In this document: piece by piece, positions 35,293 through 46,089 of the stretch
Numbering within the stretch: the first letter of the stretch is position 1
How the letters are laid out: each line of letters starts with the position of its first letter
The notes under the pieces: model-generated
The model's input: the letters and a program-made list of their open reading frames with translations, nothing else
Told to the model about the DNA's origin: nothing
Database searches by the model: none
Source of the DNA: Antitrichia curtipendula
Lineage: Eukaryota; Streptophyta; Bryopsida; Hypnales; Leucodontaceae
Direction of reading: 5' to 3'
Assembly: GCA_951230915.1 (NCBI GenBank)
Contig: OX579636.1
Location: 45,883,912 to 45,947,911 of the forward strand
Length of the DNA: 64,000 nt
Program-made: the position numbers and the translations under genes

Positions 35293-35883
35293 TTAACCCC
35301 TAAAACCCCGACGGTGTTTTCTGCCAAAAAACACTCAAAACTACCACTTCTGTTGTATTTACTTAAGGAAACCAATTTTTTTGGTTTTTTTGGGAATTTA
35401 ACCGTAGGATCTTGTACTTAACTTGTCTGAGATCATGTAGTAAAAATTTCATCAAATTTCACCGTACGGATTGGAAGATATTAGCATTCAAAGTTGAACA
35501 AAAAGTTTTTTTCAAGAAGATGCTTAAATTGCCCGAAAAACTAAGATTGTCCATAACTTTCTCATCCCTAGTCCAAATAGAATGAATCAAAGCTTCACGT
35601 GTAGGTAAGAACATAATCTTTTAGGAAAAAAATTCAAAAAGAAAATTATTTTGACTTTTTGTAATTTTTTTTGGGCTGCCCGCCAATCTCCATTTCTTGC
35701 TCATTGTGCCATAACTTTTTCATCCGGCATCCGATTGAAACAAAAATTATATATCCATAAAGCTCTTGTAGAGCTACACAACTTCAAAAAATCTCAAAAA
35801 AATTCCACTTCGAAGTGAGACAATAGGAACCTACCCGAACCCAAATTGTCCCCCGAGGGGACAAGCTGGGTTTGAGGGGTTAA
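35293..35883 (+). mobile_element. R-family short subtype (copy R8), 591 bp
   Basis: The ends are TTAA-CCCCTAAAACCCCGACG and GGGTTTGAGGGG-TTAA. It shares CAAAAAACACTCAAAACTAC, GAATGAATCAAAGCTTCACG and GGAACCTACCCGAACCC with R3, but a central section is missing. It is non-coding. Confidence 0.8.
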
Positions 35884-36347
35884 GGGGTTTTCGGTTGTTA
35901 TTATTGTTACCGATGACCTGTCACGAGGCTTCCATCGATGGACTGGATGGGACGGGATGGGACGGAGGTTGGATGGAGTTGACGTACGTACATGATTTAG
36001 TAGGTGTGACTTAGATACATATGTGGGAGTATGTATCAGTTCATCAGACCTGCAGCCAGCCAGCTTCATGTGGAGCAGGACATGTGTACCTGCAGGCAGC
36101 TCGGTGTAAGGGAAGGGAAGGTAAAGGAAGGTAAAGGTAAGGTGGGTGCCTTCCCTCACTCATAACCAGATTTGCACTTCATTCCAATACGTACGGTACA
36201 GCAGCAGCGAGGACAAACTACCCTAGACTTTGTTCACTCCATTGGCCAGAATATGATAAGTTATGTACAGGTCTGCATCAGACTCTCAGACTTACTTTTC
36301 ATTACATACTTGTAGGCATGGTCAAACCTCTCTCTCTATATCTATGC
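35884..36347. other. Intergenic patch of moderate GC, no gene recognised
   Basis: It contains short direct repeats (GGGAAGGGAAGGTAAAGGAAGG-like, 36110-36140; GGATGGGACGGGATGGGACGG-like, 35943-35965). No supported coding frame is seen, although open frames exist on the minus strand. Confidence 0.35.
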
Positions 36348-36650
36348 TAAGGTATATAACATGCTCTTAAAAGCGACCATTGAAGCATTGGTCCGCCTTT
36401 TTCACAGGCTTTCGTGGGCAGAATTATTTTTAGATCATTTTTCTGAGAAAGAAAAATAGATGTGGTACCTAACACAAGTGGTTTTGTATTTTTTCAAGTA
36501 TTTTTGAATTACTTATAAATTTTCAAAGATTCGGGGGGCATAGGGCACCTATTTGTGACCATAGGTCTTCCAAAATCTGTCCACTTGCAACTTGTAAAGA
36601 GATGAGTGGAAATCAAAGACAATGATTGGCTCTTGCAATAGGAGAATAGT
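36348..36650 (+). mobile_element. AGGT-class repeat X, copy X1 (one end only)
   Basis: It starts TA-AGGTATATAACATGCTCTTA followed by AAGCGACCATT, matching in reverse the end at 41029. The body shared with X2 includes TTTTTCACAGG, AGATCATTTTTCTGAGAAAG, CACTTGTGTTAGGTTCCACA in the opposite orientation, and CAATGATTGGCTCTTGCA. The far end has no matching inverted terminus, so the element is truncated or asymmetric. Confidence 0.6.
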
Positions 36651-36689
36651 TTTTCCTCCATGCATTCATTCAATTTCTAGATTTATATA

Positions 36690-37427
36690 TATACAATACA
36701 TGGAAAGCTTTGAATCATTCCATTTTGATCAATGAGTCAAAAGTTATGAGGAGTTTTGTTTGTGGGCAATTATGGACTCTGTACTCTAAAATAAACTTTG
36801 AAGTCCTATATTTTACTCAATTTTCAGTATTTTTTGAAAAAATAAAAACATTAGGTGTAGGATGTTTATTAAAAAATTTAAAATTTAAAGGATTGGCATT
36901 TTTCAATTCTATAACTAAATTCTTAACAATTTTGTATTTGAATCATTTTCTACATCTTTCTGCTTACTATTCTTTTCTTATATGTTGTACAATTCCAAAT
37001 GATTTGAAATTTTTCAACCATGTAGACAACTTGCCTTGAAGAATGAATCCAAAGAAGCACCACCATTTTGGACATTTTTTCATACAAATGTAATCTTGTG
37101 AAGTGCAGTTGCCCATTTTTTTGCAGATTGCAAGATATTAGCAATTGAAGTGACTAATATCATACACTCTACATGGTGGAAATTTTTGAAATTTTTTCCA
37201 CATCTTTTCAAACTAGTGTAATATAAAGATTTATGTAAATTCAAAAGCTCATATCTTGCAATCCAAATGGGGGATTTTATTTCCACATGCTTTTAAGTCA
37301 GCTTACTACAAGATCTTACAGTTACATGTATCTTTAAAAAAAAATCCTAAAAAATGATACTTGAACTAGAAATGACAATTTTGTAGTGTTTTTAGTGAAA
37401 ATATAGTTAAAAAACTTTAGGGATTAA
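36690..37427 (+). mobile_element. R-family element, 5'-truncated (copy R9)
   Basis: The interior and 3' end of the family are present: GAAAGCTTTGAATCATTCCA, GATCAATGAGTCAAAAGTTA, GAATGAATCCAAAG and the ending AAACTTTAGGGATTAA. The first ~250 bp of the family are missing. It faces copy R10 across a short tandem array. Confidence 0.72.
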
Positions 37428-38145
37428 AGAACACCGCGGCCGTTTTGGATTGACCTCTATATATGCTACAAGTATGGAATAGAAGATTTCTAACACGCAA
37501 CATTGAAACATGTAACAAATTTGCCCTTAAAGGATGTCGCGGTTGTTTTTTGGTTGACTTCTATATATGCTACAAGTATAGAGTAGTGTTACGACTTTGT
37601 TGTATCAGTTGGACTAGAAAATGACTAATCCTAGGGAGAGTAGCCCAAAACAAGCAGTTACAAACTCAAAATAATTATGGTGGTTGAGATTCCGACGTCC
37701 TTCCACTTGCCTTAAAGCTCAATGAGAGGGGGGTTGTTTCTCACGTCACATATTGCCAATACAAAGGAATGTTTTGAACTCTAATTTTCCTTGCTTTCCT
37801 TGTGATTTTTGAGTAAAGTGTTCATTCTTGATAAAGTCTAATGATCAGCCATGTTTTTCATATGCATGCAGATAGAGCTATGCAATGTGTGGTATTTTTC
37901 AGGCCAGGAAGCTAAGGTTTGGTGCAGGAAGATTAATTGGAGATGTTGAATGGAGCGTCAATAGGAGTACAACTACAGAGCCCAGATTCTGACAAGTAGA
38001 AGATTTCTAACCTACAACATTATACATGTAACAAATTAGCTCGTAAAGGACATTGTGGTTGTTTTTAGCCGATCTCTATGTATGCTATAAGTATAGAGTA
38101 GAAGATTTTTACCGCACAACATTACAACATGTAATCAATTAGCCC
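37428..38145. repeat. Tandem repeat of about 103 bp, three units, interrupted by a solo LTR
   Basis: The landmark CTATATATGC (third unit CTATGTATGC) occurs at 37457, 37561 and 38076. The spacing is 104 bp, then 102 bp once the 413-bp LTR insertion and its duplication are removed. Units share TACAAGTATAGAGTAGAAGA, TTTCTAAC and ACATGTAACAAATT, followed by GCCCTTAAAGGA. The array lies between the oppositely oriented R9 and R10 and may derive from R termini (CCCTTAAAGG words). Confidence 0.75.
37587..37994. mobile_element. Solo LTR, 408 bp, with 5-bp target duplication
   Basis: It begins TGTTACGACTTTG and ends AGATTCTGACA (TG...CA), flanked by AGTAG on both sides (37582-37586, 37995-37999). Removing it and one AGTAG restores the tandem unit GTATAGAGTAGAAGATTT, which occurs uninterrupted in the neighbouring unit; this confirms the insertion borders. 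No internal retrotransposon sequence is present, so it is the product of LTR-LTR recombination. The orientation is unknown. Confidence 0.85.
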
Positions 38146-38786
38146 TTAACCCCTTAAGTTCTTTGACTATGTTTTCACCAAAATCTCAAACTGCCATTTC
38201 TAGGACAAGTATCAAATTTTAGAAAAAAATCATTTTTGAACATATGTACCTATAGGATCTTGTAGTATTTTGTTTTGAGAAGATGTGGAAAAAATTTCAA
38301 AAATTTCCACCATGTAGATTGCAAGATATTAGCATTTGAACTGGCAAAACTTATTTTTTGGCCTTGTGAAAAAGCAAGTAGCTGCACTTCACAAAATCAC
38401 ATTTGTATAAAAAAATATGTCCAAAATGTTGGTGCTTCTTTGGATTCATTATTCAAGGCAAGTTGGCTCCATGCTTGAAAAATTCAGATCATTTGGAATT
38501 GTACAATATATAAGAAAAGAAATAGTAAGTAGAAAGAAGTAGGGAATGATTCAATTACAAAATTGTAAGAACTTAGTTATAGAACTGAAAAATACCAATT
38601 TCGATGGCTGAAATGTTGTAATAAACATTCTACATCCTATGATTTTACTTTATTTTTAAATATTAAAAATTGAATAAAATAAAGGACTTCAAAGTTTATT
38701 TTAGATAAAGGAAATCTATAATTGCCTTGCAAACTAAAACTCCTCATAACTTTTGGCTCATTGATCAAAATAGAATGATTAAAAGC
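38146..38786 (-). mobile_element. R-family element, truncated at a CT microsatellite (copy R10)
   Basis: It starts TTAA-CCCCTTAAGTTCTTTG and reads the family in reverse: GACTATGTTTTCACCAAAAT, CCTATAGGATCTTGTAG, CAAGATATTAGCATTTG, GCAAGTTGGCTCCATGCTTG and ACTCCTCATAACTTTTGGCT. Homology stops at AAAAGCTAGC, where a CT run begins. Its segment at 38520-38600 gives the unoccupied version of the site where CACTA-2 inserted in R14. Confidence 0.8.
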
Positions 38787-38789
38787 TAG

Positions 38790-38807
38790 CTCTCTCTCTC
38801 TCTCTCG
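38790..38807. repeat. CT dinucleotide microsatellite
   Basis: About eight CT units lie at the truncation point of R10. Confidence 0.9.
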
Positions 38808-40130
38808 CTTAATCAAGCTATGGGAAGATTGTCAAGAAACTTCTGAATACAATTCAGTGTTTTTTTCACTACGGGACCAGTTTTCGTATGATCATCACTG
38901 AACAGGCTCATGGAAAACTAGCTTGGAGGATGCTAAGTCAAGAGCACCATTTCAGAGATTACAAATGATTTTCACAACGAAATCAGTAAGACTTGGCCTG
39001 ACATGATTAATAGACATTAAAACGCTTGATTACTACTAGGAGCAGTATATCAGATTCAATCTGAAGAGATTAACTACTGCAATCCAGATTTGTCATAACG
39101 GTCTCCACCGGGGAAGATCGACAGTTTAACCACTGTCAGAACCTTAGCAGTGGCGGCACTTAGGCGGGACAACAGAATTCACCGCTTTTTCAAAAAACGG
39201 ATTTCTTAACGATACAGTGCCTTGTACACACATTCTTAAAGCACCTTAGCTATGTGAACACTAGTCTTCACTAAAATCTGCCTCTCTGACGTCAAAGCAA
39301 GGAGCTGATTATACTACCTGTAGTGACACTACTAGGTGCATGGTGTAACCAGCTCGTTCACTGAGCGCCAGTGAGAGCAAGCGGACAAGGTACTGGGATT
39401 TGCAACGCACGCTCAGGTGGCCGAAGTGACAACAGGACCAAGCAGTGATCTCTGCAACGATGGCTAACAAGGTTAACAGGACAATCCTTTGAGAGTGTAA
39501 AACGAGAGATGATAGTACTGTGTTATAATTTTTTACCATTCTAACTCCATTGCAATTGTTGTGACAAGGATAACAACTGGAGTACTGCTGAAGACACCTC
39601 GCATACGACCAAAAACTGACTGTATGTTTGTTTGTGGCCATAGGTGCAGGTGAGGCAGCTCCCTCAACGTGAACTCTGGACTGCTAGAATGGAGCCGGTG
39701 TTTTGCCTTTCTGAGGCAAAAATCAGCTTAAAAAACCACGCCAATTATGTCTTTGTGTGGTTTGTTATTGCTAGTGGTAGTTTAAAATTGTCATCTGCGC
39801 CATCACTGATAGTGGAAATACTTCACAGTTCTTTTTTTGAGTCATAGCCAACCAAGGACAAAATTGTGACCGGTCGGCACAGGGGAATTAGGATCATACT
39901 GATCCAACCATAATGAGGGTTTGGGTTTACTTCCGTGCTTCACTATGTTTACGGCAACTTGCAGACCTTAGTGATTGACACGATGTAGTAGTAAAGCTTA
40001 CACGACTGGCTCATGGTCCTAAGCATACGACGGTTGTGACAAGGTTGTGGAATCTAGAAAAATGCTGTAATCGTGATAGAAGATGAAGCAGTGTTAGAAT
40101 GGGCCCAGACATGGGGTGTTGTGAAATATC
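38808..40130. other. Moderate-GC DNA with no recognised gene
   Basis: Composition is less AT-rich than the neighbours. Open frames occur at 39309-39641 (minus, 110 codons) and 39644-39847 (plus). Neither has a recognisable motif. There are no terminal repeats. A second CT microsatellite at 40131-40148 closes the stretch; this segment may be one inserted unit between the two CT runs. Confidence 0.35.
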
Positions 40131-40148
40131 TACTCTCTCTCTCTCTCA
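40131..40148. repeat. CT dinucleotide microsatellite
   Basis: About eight CT units lie at the border between unrecognised DNA and an R-family fragment. Confidence 0.9.
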
Positions 40149-40189
40149 AACAAACAAATTTCAGTTTTTTTTTTCTGAAAACGTGATTT

Positions 40190-40440
40190 TTTTTATCTAC
40201 CCAGATTGCCCATTTATGGGGAAAAAATAACATATTAGGCCATTCCTTTTGACTTGTATTTTCAAATGTCATGAAATGTAGTGCATATGAGATATGTTTC
40301 TCATCCCCATCTTCTATTAAAAATTTGTCCAAAATATGCAAATCTCCAATCACACATATTGACGTACCTGCCCAAAATTTCTATGTTGCCAAAAAATGCA
40401 TGCTAGTTTAGGGTTTGTAGAGAGCCAAATCATTGTCTTT
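40190..40440 (-). mobile_element. R-family fragment (copy R11)
   Basis: In reverse it matches the start of R7 (TAACATATTAGGCCATTCC, TGTCATGAAAT, CATCCCCATCTTCTATTAA) and, further on, the GCCCAAAATTTCTATGTTGC block of other R copies. No intact terminus is seen. Confidence 0.55.
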
Positions 40441-40444
40441 CTAT

Positions 40445-41029
40445 GTTGCAAAAATTGTTTTTCTAATGCAAGAGCCAATCATTGTCTTTGATTTCTGCAC
40501 ATTTCTTTACAAGTCAGAAGTCGACAGATTTTGGAAGACCTATGTTCGCAAATAGGTGCCTATGCCCCGAATCTTTAAAAATTTATAAGTAATTCAAAAA
40601 TACTTGAAAAAATACAAAAAACACTTGTGTTAGGTTCCACATCTATTGTTTTCTTTCTCTGAAAAATGATCTATAAGTATTTTTGTCCACGTAAACCTGT
40701 GAAAAACGCATAAGGTGGGTACACCCAAAACCGCCACTTTCTGCTACTGAGCCTAGTTACTATTATTAGACTGGTCAAATTTTCATATGTTCTTGTAGGC
40801 AAGTGAAAGGAGGTTCCAATGCACCAGAGAACATGGCATTTGGATACTGTATGCAAAAGTTATTAAGGAACAAAGTTTGGGTTCTAAAAGCGTTTCTTCC
40901 ATATATTAGGTACAGAACTGATTTTGGAGACGTACACATAGTATAGATGGCGGTTTAAGGTCAGTGACACATTTGGGTGTACCTACCTTACTAGCCCTTA
41001 AATGGTCGCTTTAAGAGCATACTACCTTA
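40445..41029 (-). mobile_element. AGGT-class repeat X, copy X2, carrying nested MITE A2
   Basis: The outer end is TA-AGGTAGTATGCTCTTAAA plus GCGACCATT (reverse complement of 41001-41029). The body continues at 40710 downward with TTTTTCACAGG and matches X1 in reverse through CAATGATTGGCTCTTGCA. MITE A2 (40711-40990) sits between the two parts. The inner end is undefined, as in X1. Confidence 0.65.
40711..40990. mobile_element. AGGT-class MITE (copy A2), 280 bp, nested in X2
   Basis: The ends are TAAGGTGGGTACACCCAAA and, reverse-complemented, TAAGGTAGGTACACCCAAA, giving a 19-bp TIR with one mismatch that itself contains a GGGTACACCC palindrome. TA borders both ends. The body is homologous to A1 (27340-28102) without that copy's nested insertion. 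It is non-coding. Confidence 0.85.
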
Positions 41030-41079
41030 CTGGAGCAAAAGATGTTAGTTTTTGTACCATGTGTCTTGAAAGTCTTGGC

Positions 41080-41580
41080 AAATAAGAAGTTTCTGTTCCT
41101 CGTTGCAGACTTGCAGTGGTGGAAGTAAGAGAGAACACTATTCCACTGGGCCATCCCTGCTAGAATGCTGTCGCGCCAAGCTTGTTGCAGACATGGTGAG
41201 TGAGGATTTTCACCTTCAAAAATGAACTATTCCTGGCACACCAGATGTTCCAGAGAATTGATGAATCGTACTATAATGTTGTTGGCAATATGGAACTGGG
41301 AGGTGGCGCCGTGGCGGGGAAGTATTGGCCTTCTTAATTATGGTATCTTGGCGTGATGCCCACGAGTTTCTCTTGCCAAAAAGAGAAGTAGAATCCTAAA
41401 GATTCACAGACATACACGTGTCCCAAAAATAATCCCAAAACATGTCTAGCAAATGGGCAGCTATTGAGGACATGCTCCAAATTTTCTTTTGTCTGTGGTC
41501 TGCATCGTTTGTACTCCGAAAGATAAACCCATAACCAAGCACCATTTAGTGATTGGAAGTCTCCTCAAGTTTGCAAGCCA
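41080..41580 (-). pseudogene. Degraded LINE (non-LTR retrotransposon) 3' end, zf-RVT region
   Basis: Translating the minus strand gives, in broken frames, pieces typical of the C-terminal zf-RVT region of plant LINE reverse transcriptases. NLEHVLNSCPFARHV (about 41482-41438) resembles the family's E-x-x-EHL...CPFA box, and ILWNIWCARNSSFLKVK (about 41265-41209) resembles the lWxiWxARNxxxF box. Several stops and at least one frameshift separate them. The reverse-transcriptase and endonuclease domains are absent, so this is a 5'-truncated, dead insertion. Confidence 0.6.
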
Positions 41581-41581
41581 T

Positions 41582-42539
41582 TTAACCCCTAAAGGATCAA
41601 ATTGCGCTTTTTTGGCAACATAGCGATTTTGGGCAGCTCACTACGGATGGAGTTTTTCTTTTCTTTATTTGAAATTTTCATACAACATGTACCCGAGGAG
41701 TAGCTTTAAGGCCCGACAATTTTGTAACTTTTGACTACATGGTTAAAAAGTTATTGCATGATATGTGATTTTCTTTGAACTTTGGGCAGCCTGGGCAGCT
41801 CAAAAAAATTCCTTAAAAATGACTTTTAAATAAAATAAAAATTTGAAATTGGTTTATTATATTTTTATTTAATTGGGAAGCTTTTGGATCATCCCATTTT
41901 GATCGATGAGTCAAAAATTATGAGGAGTTTTAGTTTGGAGTAGTTTGCCACTAGTTATAGAATCTATACGTTACAAAAAAAGTTTGAAATCCTTTATTTA
42001 ATTTAGTTTTTAATATTTTTGGAAAAAAGCAACAACATTAGTTGTAGATTGTTTATTAATACATTTTTACCACTGGAATTGGATTTTTTCGATTCCTTAA
42101 ATAAATTGTTTACAATTTAGTATTTTGGCTCAATTTCTACTTCTTTCTACTTACTATTTTTTTTGTACATGTTGTACAATTCCAAATGATTTGAAACTGA
42201 TTTTCAAGTATGTAGCTAACTTGAATTGAAGAATGGATCCAAAGAGTTACAACCATTTGGACTTTGTTTCATACAAATATTGCCTTCTGAAGTGCAGCTG
42301 CCCAGATTTTCGCAGTGGTAAAAAAAGGATTTTTGTAACTTCAAACACTAATATCTTGCAATCTACACGGCGGAAATTTCTGAAATTTTTTCCACATCTT
42401 TTCAAATCAGTTTACCAAAAGATCCTACGGTTAAATTTGTCCTAAATTGTTTTTTTCCCTAAGTTTTGGTGGTTGTCTTAAAAATGACAGTTTTAGAGTG
42501 GTTTTGGTGAAAACATAGTCAAAAACCTTTAGGGGTTAA
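41582..42539 (+). mobile_element. R-family element, complete (copy R12), 958 bp
   Basis: The ends are TTAA-CCCCTAAAGGATCAAA and AACCTTTAGGGG-TTAA, the best preserved pair in the window. The terminal inverted similarity covers about 13 bp; the remainder is family-specific and unrelated to any coding frame. Together with R6 and R13 it defines the family consensus length of about 950 bp. Confidence 0.88.
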
Positions 42540-42834
42540 TAAGAAATAGCATCCAATTGCTTTTGTTTTTTACATCTAAAGAATTAGAAAGTCATTATAT
42601 TCTATGATTTCCATAATTTTTAATTATTTTTTAATCAATATTTCTACAAATACTCAAAAAAAATGCATATTGACATATTAATACAATATTCCATAGTATA
42701 TTTATTATCCAAATACATCTAACATAAATATATTGCATAGAGATTGATATATAAAACAAAGGCTCAAATATACAAGTAACATATAATAATCCTAATAGAA
42801 AGCGAGACAAAAAAAAAGAATTGCAAATGAATTT

Positions 42835-43779
42835 AATCTCTAAAGGACCAAAATGCATTTTTTGGCAACATAGGAATTTTGAGCAGTTCACTACAAATGG
42901 AATTTTTATTTTTTTTCTTTGAAATTTCAACTCAACATTTTTTCAAGGAGTAGCGTTAAGGCCCAACAATTTTTAGAACTTTTGACTACATTGTCAAAAA
43001 GTTATTGAATGATACATAGTTTTCATTGCTTAGTGAGCAGCTCGGGCAACAAAAAAACTTCTTTAAAACTCACTTTTTTGAAAAATAAAAATTTGATTGT
43101 TTTTTTTTAAATTGATTTACATGGAAAACTTTGAATCATTCCTTTTTTTTATTAATGAGATGAAAATTATAAGGAGTTTTAGTTGTGGGTAGTTTACAAG
43201 TAGTTATGAAATCTCTACTCTAAAATAAACTTTGAAGTCCTTTATTTTACTCAATTTTCAATATTTTTGAAAAAATATGAAAACATTAGGTTTACATTGT
43301 TTATTACAAAATTATAACCATTGGCATTGGCATTTTTCAATTCCATAAATAAATGGTTAACAATTTAGTATTTTGGATCATTCTCTACTTTTTTCTACTT
43401 ACTAATTTTTTCCTGTATGTTGTACAATTCCAAATGATCTAAAAACATTCAAGCATGTAGCAAACTTGCCTTGAAGAATGACTCCAAAGAGTTACAACCA
43501 TTTTGGAAATTTCTTCATAAAGATCTGAACTTGTGAAGTGCAGCTGCCCGTTTTTTTCAAAGGCAAAAAAATGATTTTTGTAATTTCAAATGCTAATATC
43601 TTGCAATCTATACAATGGAATTTTCTGAAATTTTTTCTACATCTTGTCAAACCAGCATGCTACAAGATCCTATGGTTACATTTATCCAATTTTTTTTTGT
43701 AAACTTTGGTACTCATATAAGAAATGACAGTTTTGGAGCGTTTTTGGTGAAAACATAGTCAAAAACCTTTAAAGGTTAA
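42835..43779 (+). mobile_element. R-family element, complete (copy R13), 945 bp
   Basis: The ends are TTAA-TCTCTAAAGGACCAAA and AACCTTTAAAGG-TTAA. It is collinear with R12 over its whole length and lies about 300 bp away in the same orientation, separated by AT-rich unique DNA. Confidence 0.86.
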
Positions 43780-44310
43780 AATATACAAAGCAAGTTTATT
43801 TTATACCAGCTTGAAAAATAAAGTTTTAAAAGATGTTTTTTTTAGAAAATATAAAATAAAAAGTTCTATGTAATAGAAATAACATAGAAATAAATAAAAA
43901 TATAGTAATAAATCTTAGAAATCTCTTACTTCCAATTCTTTTAGAATACATTACATTAAATAAATTTGAATCAAATAAAATGCTTTTACCTAAGTCCTTT
44001 TACTTTAAATTACATCAATCAATTTTGTATAAATTTGATATGGCCATACATATTCTATTAATTTATAATTCTTGAAATATAGCTATATAATTTTATATCC
44101 ATTTCTTTAGAATCTTTAAGAGAAGTTAATTATAATTTTATATTAAAAATAAAATGGCTTCCAAAACACATATATGTTCACCTAGCAATAAAAAATTTAA
44201 TTCTAAAGAGCAATGGAAAGCTCACAATGAGGATACTAAGAAACACAAGTATACTGCTCAAGCTTTTTTAAAAGATAGAGTCAATAAAAAAAATACATAT
44301 AAATTCAACA
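43780..44310. other. AT-rich intergenic DNA, nothing recognised
   Basis: No element borders or conserved frame are visible. Confidence 0.3.
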
Positions 44311-45953
44311 ATTAGCAATATCATTGACAAAGATATACAAAACTTACAAGCACTAAGTATATTAATTCCTAAAGGTGTCAACAAAATCATTAAATGTAAA
44401 AAACTAAAAAACTAAAGTTCTAAATTTGACATTTTCAATATGACTTAACTATCTAAGTCATGTGTGGTCATGGAATGAGAGAAAATCTTAGGTATATATG
44501 TTGATAGATTTTTTTCAAGTCAAAAGTGGCAAATTCTAAAATTTTAAATCCTAAGCCCTCATAAGTAATTTTCAAGTTCTACGTTCAAAGTGGGAAAAAA
44601 GGGCATTGAATATAATTTTGTCATGAACATTGAAACAAGTGGGATTAACCACTCTACATTCTTGCCTAAGTTGATTAAGTTCTTATCTTATTAAATTTGT
44701 GTGTCATCAAATAACACCTAGCTTTTAATGTATAATTTTATTTATTTTTAACTTATACTTTTGGATACAATTTTTTTTCAAAATTATTGCTAGAATGCGT
44801 GCAATAGAATTAGCAAACTATTTTTGCACTAATTTAGAAAATTACCCGTTGTAGCTTACAAGAAGTATTTCAAATACAAAAGATTCATATTTAGGCTTCA
44901 AATACCTTGGAAGTAAAATTAAGTACATAGAATGTGTTCAAGTTATCAACTTTTCAAAATTCAAGTATAAAATTGTTAAATGCCCCCCCAAAAAGTTGTG
45001 ACATTATAATGAACCATAAATATTGTCAAAGAGCTAATTCACAAAAAACATGAAAGATTTACATACATAAAGGAGTTCAAAGTTTATAAATAGAATATAT
45101 GCCTTAGTGAACATCCCGTATACTAAATAATTTTATGAATGAATGATTTAATTTTAATTGGGATGCTATTCATGCATTGAAATGTTTTATTATACTAATA
45201 CAATGCCATGGCTATTTAAACAAGTTTGTACAATTGCACTCTTAAATGATGGACTATGTGAATTATAGTGCCATAATTCATGAAATTAATGTGGCAAAAT
45301 AAGTCAATGATGGCTTGTAGCCTCATGGTGCCATAATGAGTGCACACTGACATATTTCAAATGCTAACTTAGTCCAAATCATGATTATGATTCACAAAGT
45401 ACTTCATAGTTTTAACACCCACATAATCAAACACTACAGTCTTTACTAGTATTTTATTTTTCTCCATGATATATCTAAAAAGTGCACTTTCAATTCTCAC
45501 CATAGTGTACAAAAATTATTTATGAGGCCAACTTTGGACTTTTGAAAACCTAGATCTCCAATATCTTTGAATTCATGTGAGAATATAGAAGAAAAAAATA
45601 TGTAGAAGTTGTAAATATTTAAAGGATGTAGGAATCATGACAAAATTAAACTTAATGCCCTTTTTTCCCCCCACCTTGAACGTAGAGCTTGAAAATTATT
45701 TACAAGGGTTTAGGATTTAGGATTTTAGAATTTGCCACTTTTGACTTGAAAAAAATCTATCAACATATATGCCTAAGATTTTCTCTCATTCCATGAGCAC
45801 ATATGACTTAGATAGTTTAGTCATTTTGGAAATATCAAATTTAGAACTTTGGTTTTCTAATTTCTGACATTTAATGATTTTGTTGACACCTCTAGGAATT
45901 GATACATGTAGTGCTTGTAAGTTTTGTATATCTTTGTCAATGATATTGCTAAT
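44311..45953. mobile_element. Long-inverted-repeat element, 1643 bp with about 317-bp arms
   Basis: The left arm 44311-44626 starts ATTAGCAATATCATTGACAA and the right arm 45635-45953 is its reverse complement with scattered differences and small indels. The arms enclose about 1 kb of AT-rich, non-coding DNA. Long arms around non-coding DNA suggest a Mutator-like MITE or foldback element. A clear target duplication was not seen, so two facing copies of another repeat are an alternative. Confidence 0.75.
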
Positions 45954-45974
45954 CATAAAATTACTAACAATTCC

Positions 45975-46063
45975 AGGGTTGCCTTCCCGGACATTGCGAC
46001 ATGCGACGTCCCCGACGTCACGCGGCGTCCAATAGAGCCTCCGCGACATAGGCGACATGTTAA
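45975..46063. other. Isolated GC-rich patch
   Basis: About 90 bp rich in CG, GACGTC and GCGAC words interrupt a region that is otherwise about 70 percent A/T. It contains short inverted words (GCGACATGCGACGTCC, GCGACATAGGCGACATG). The GACGTC words recall the composition of CACTA-2; it may be a scrap of a related element. Confidence 0.4.
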
Positions 46064-46089
46064 TTCTTCATACAGTTTTTTTTTTTCTA

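Noticed and set aside
35794..36159. 121-codon minus-strand frame
   Set aside because: It runs across the end of R8 and purine-rich direct repeats; no motif.
39309..39847. Two abutting frames on opposite strands in a moderate-GC segment
   Set aside because: No domain or splice chain; they look like chance frames.
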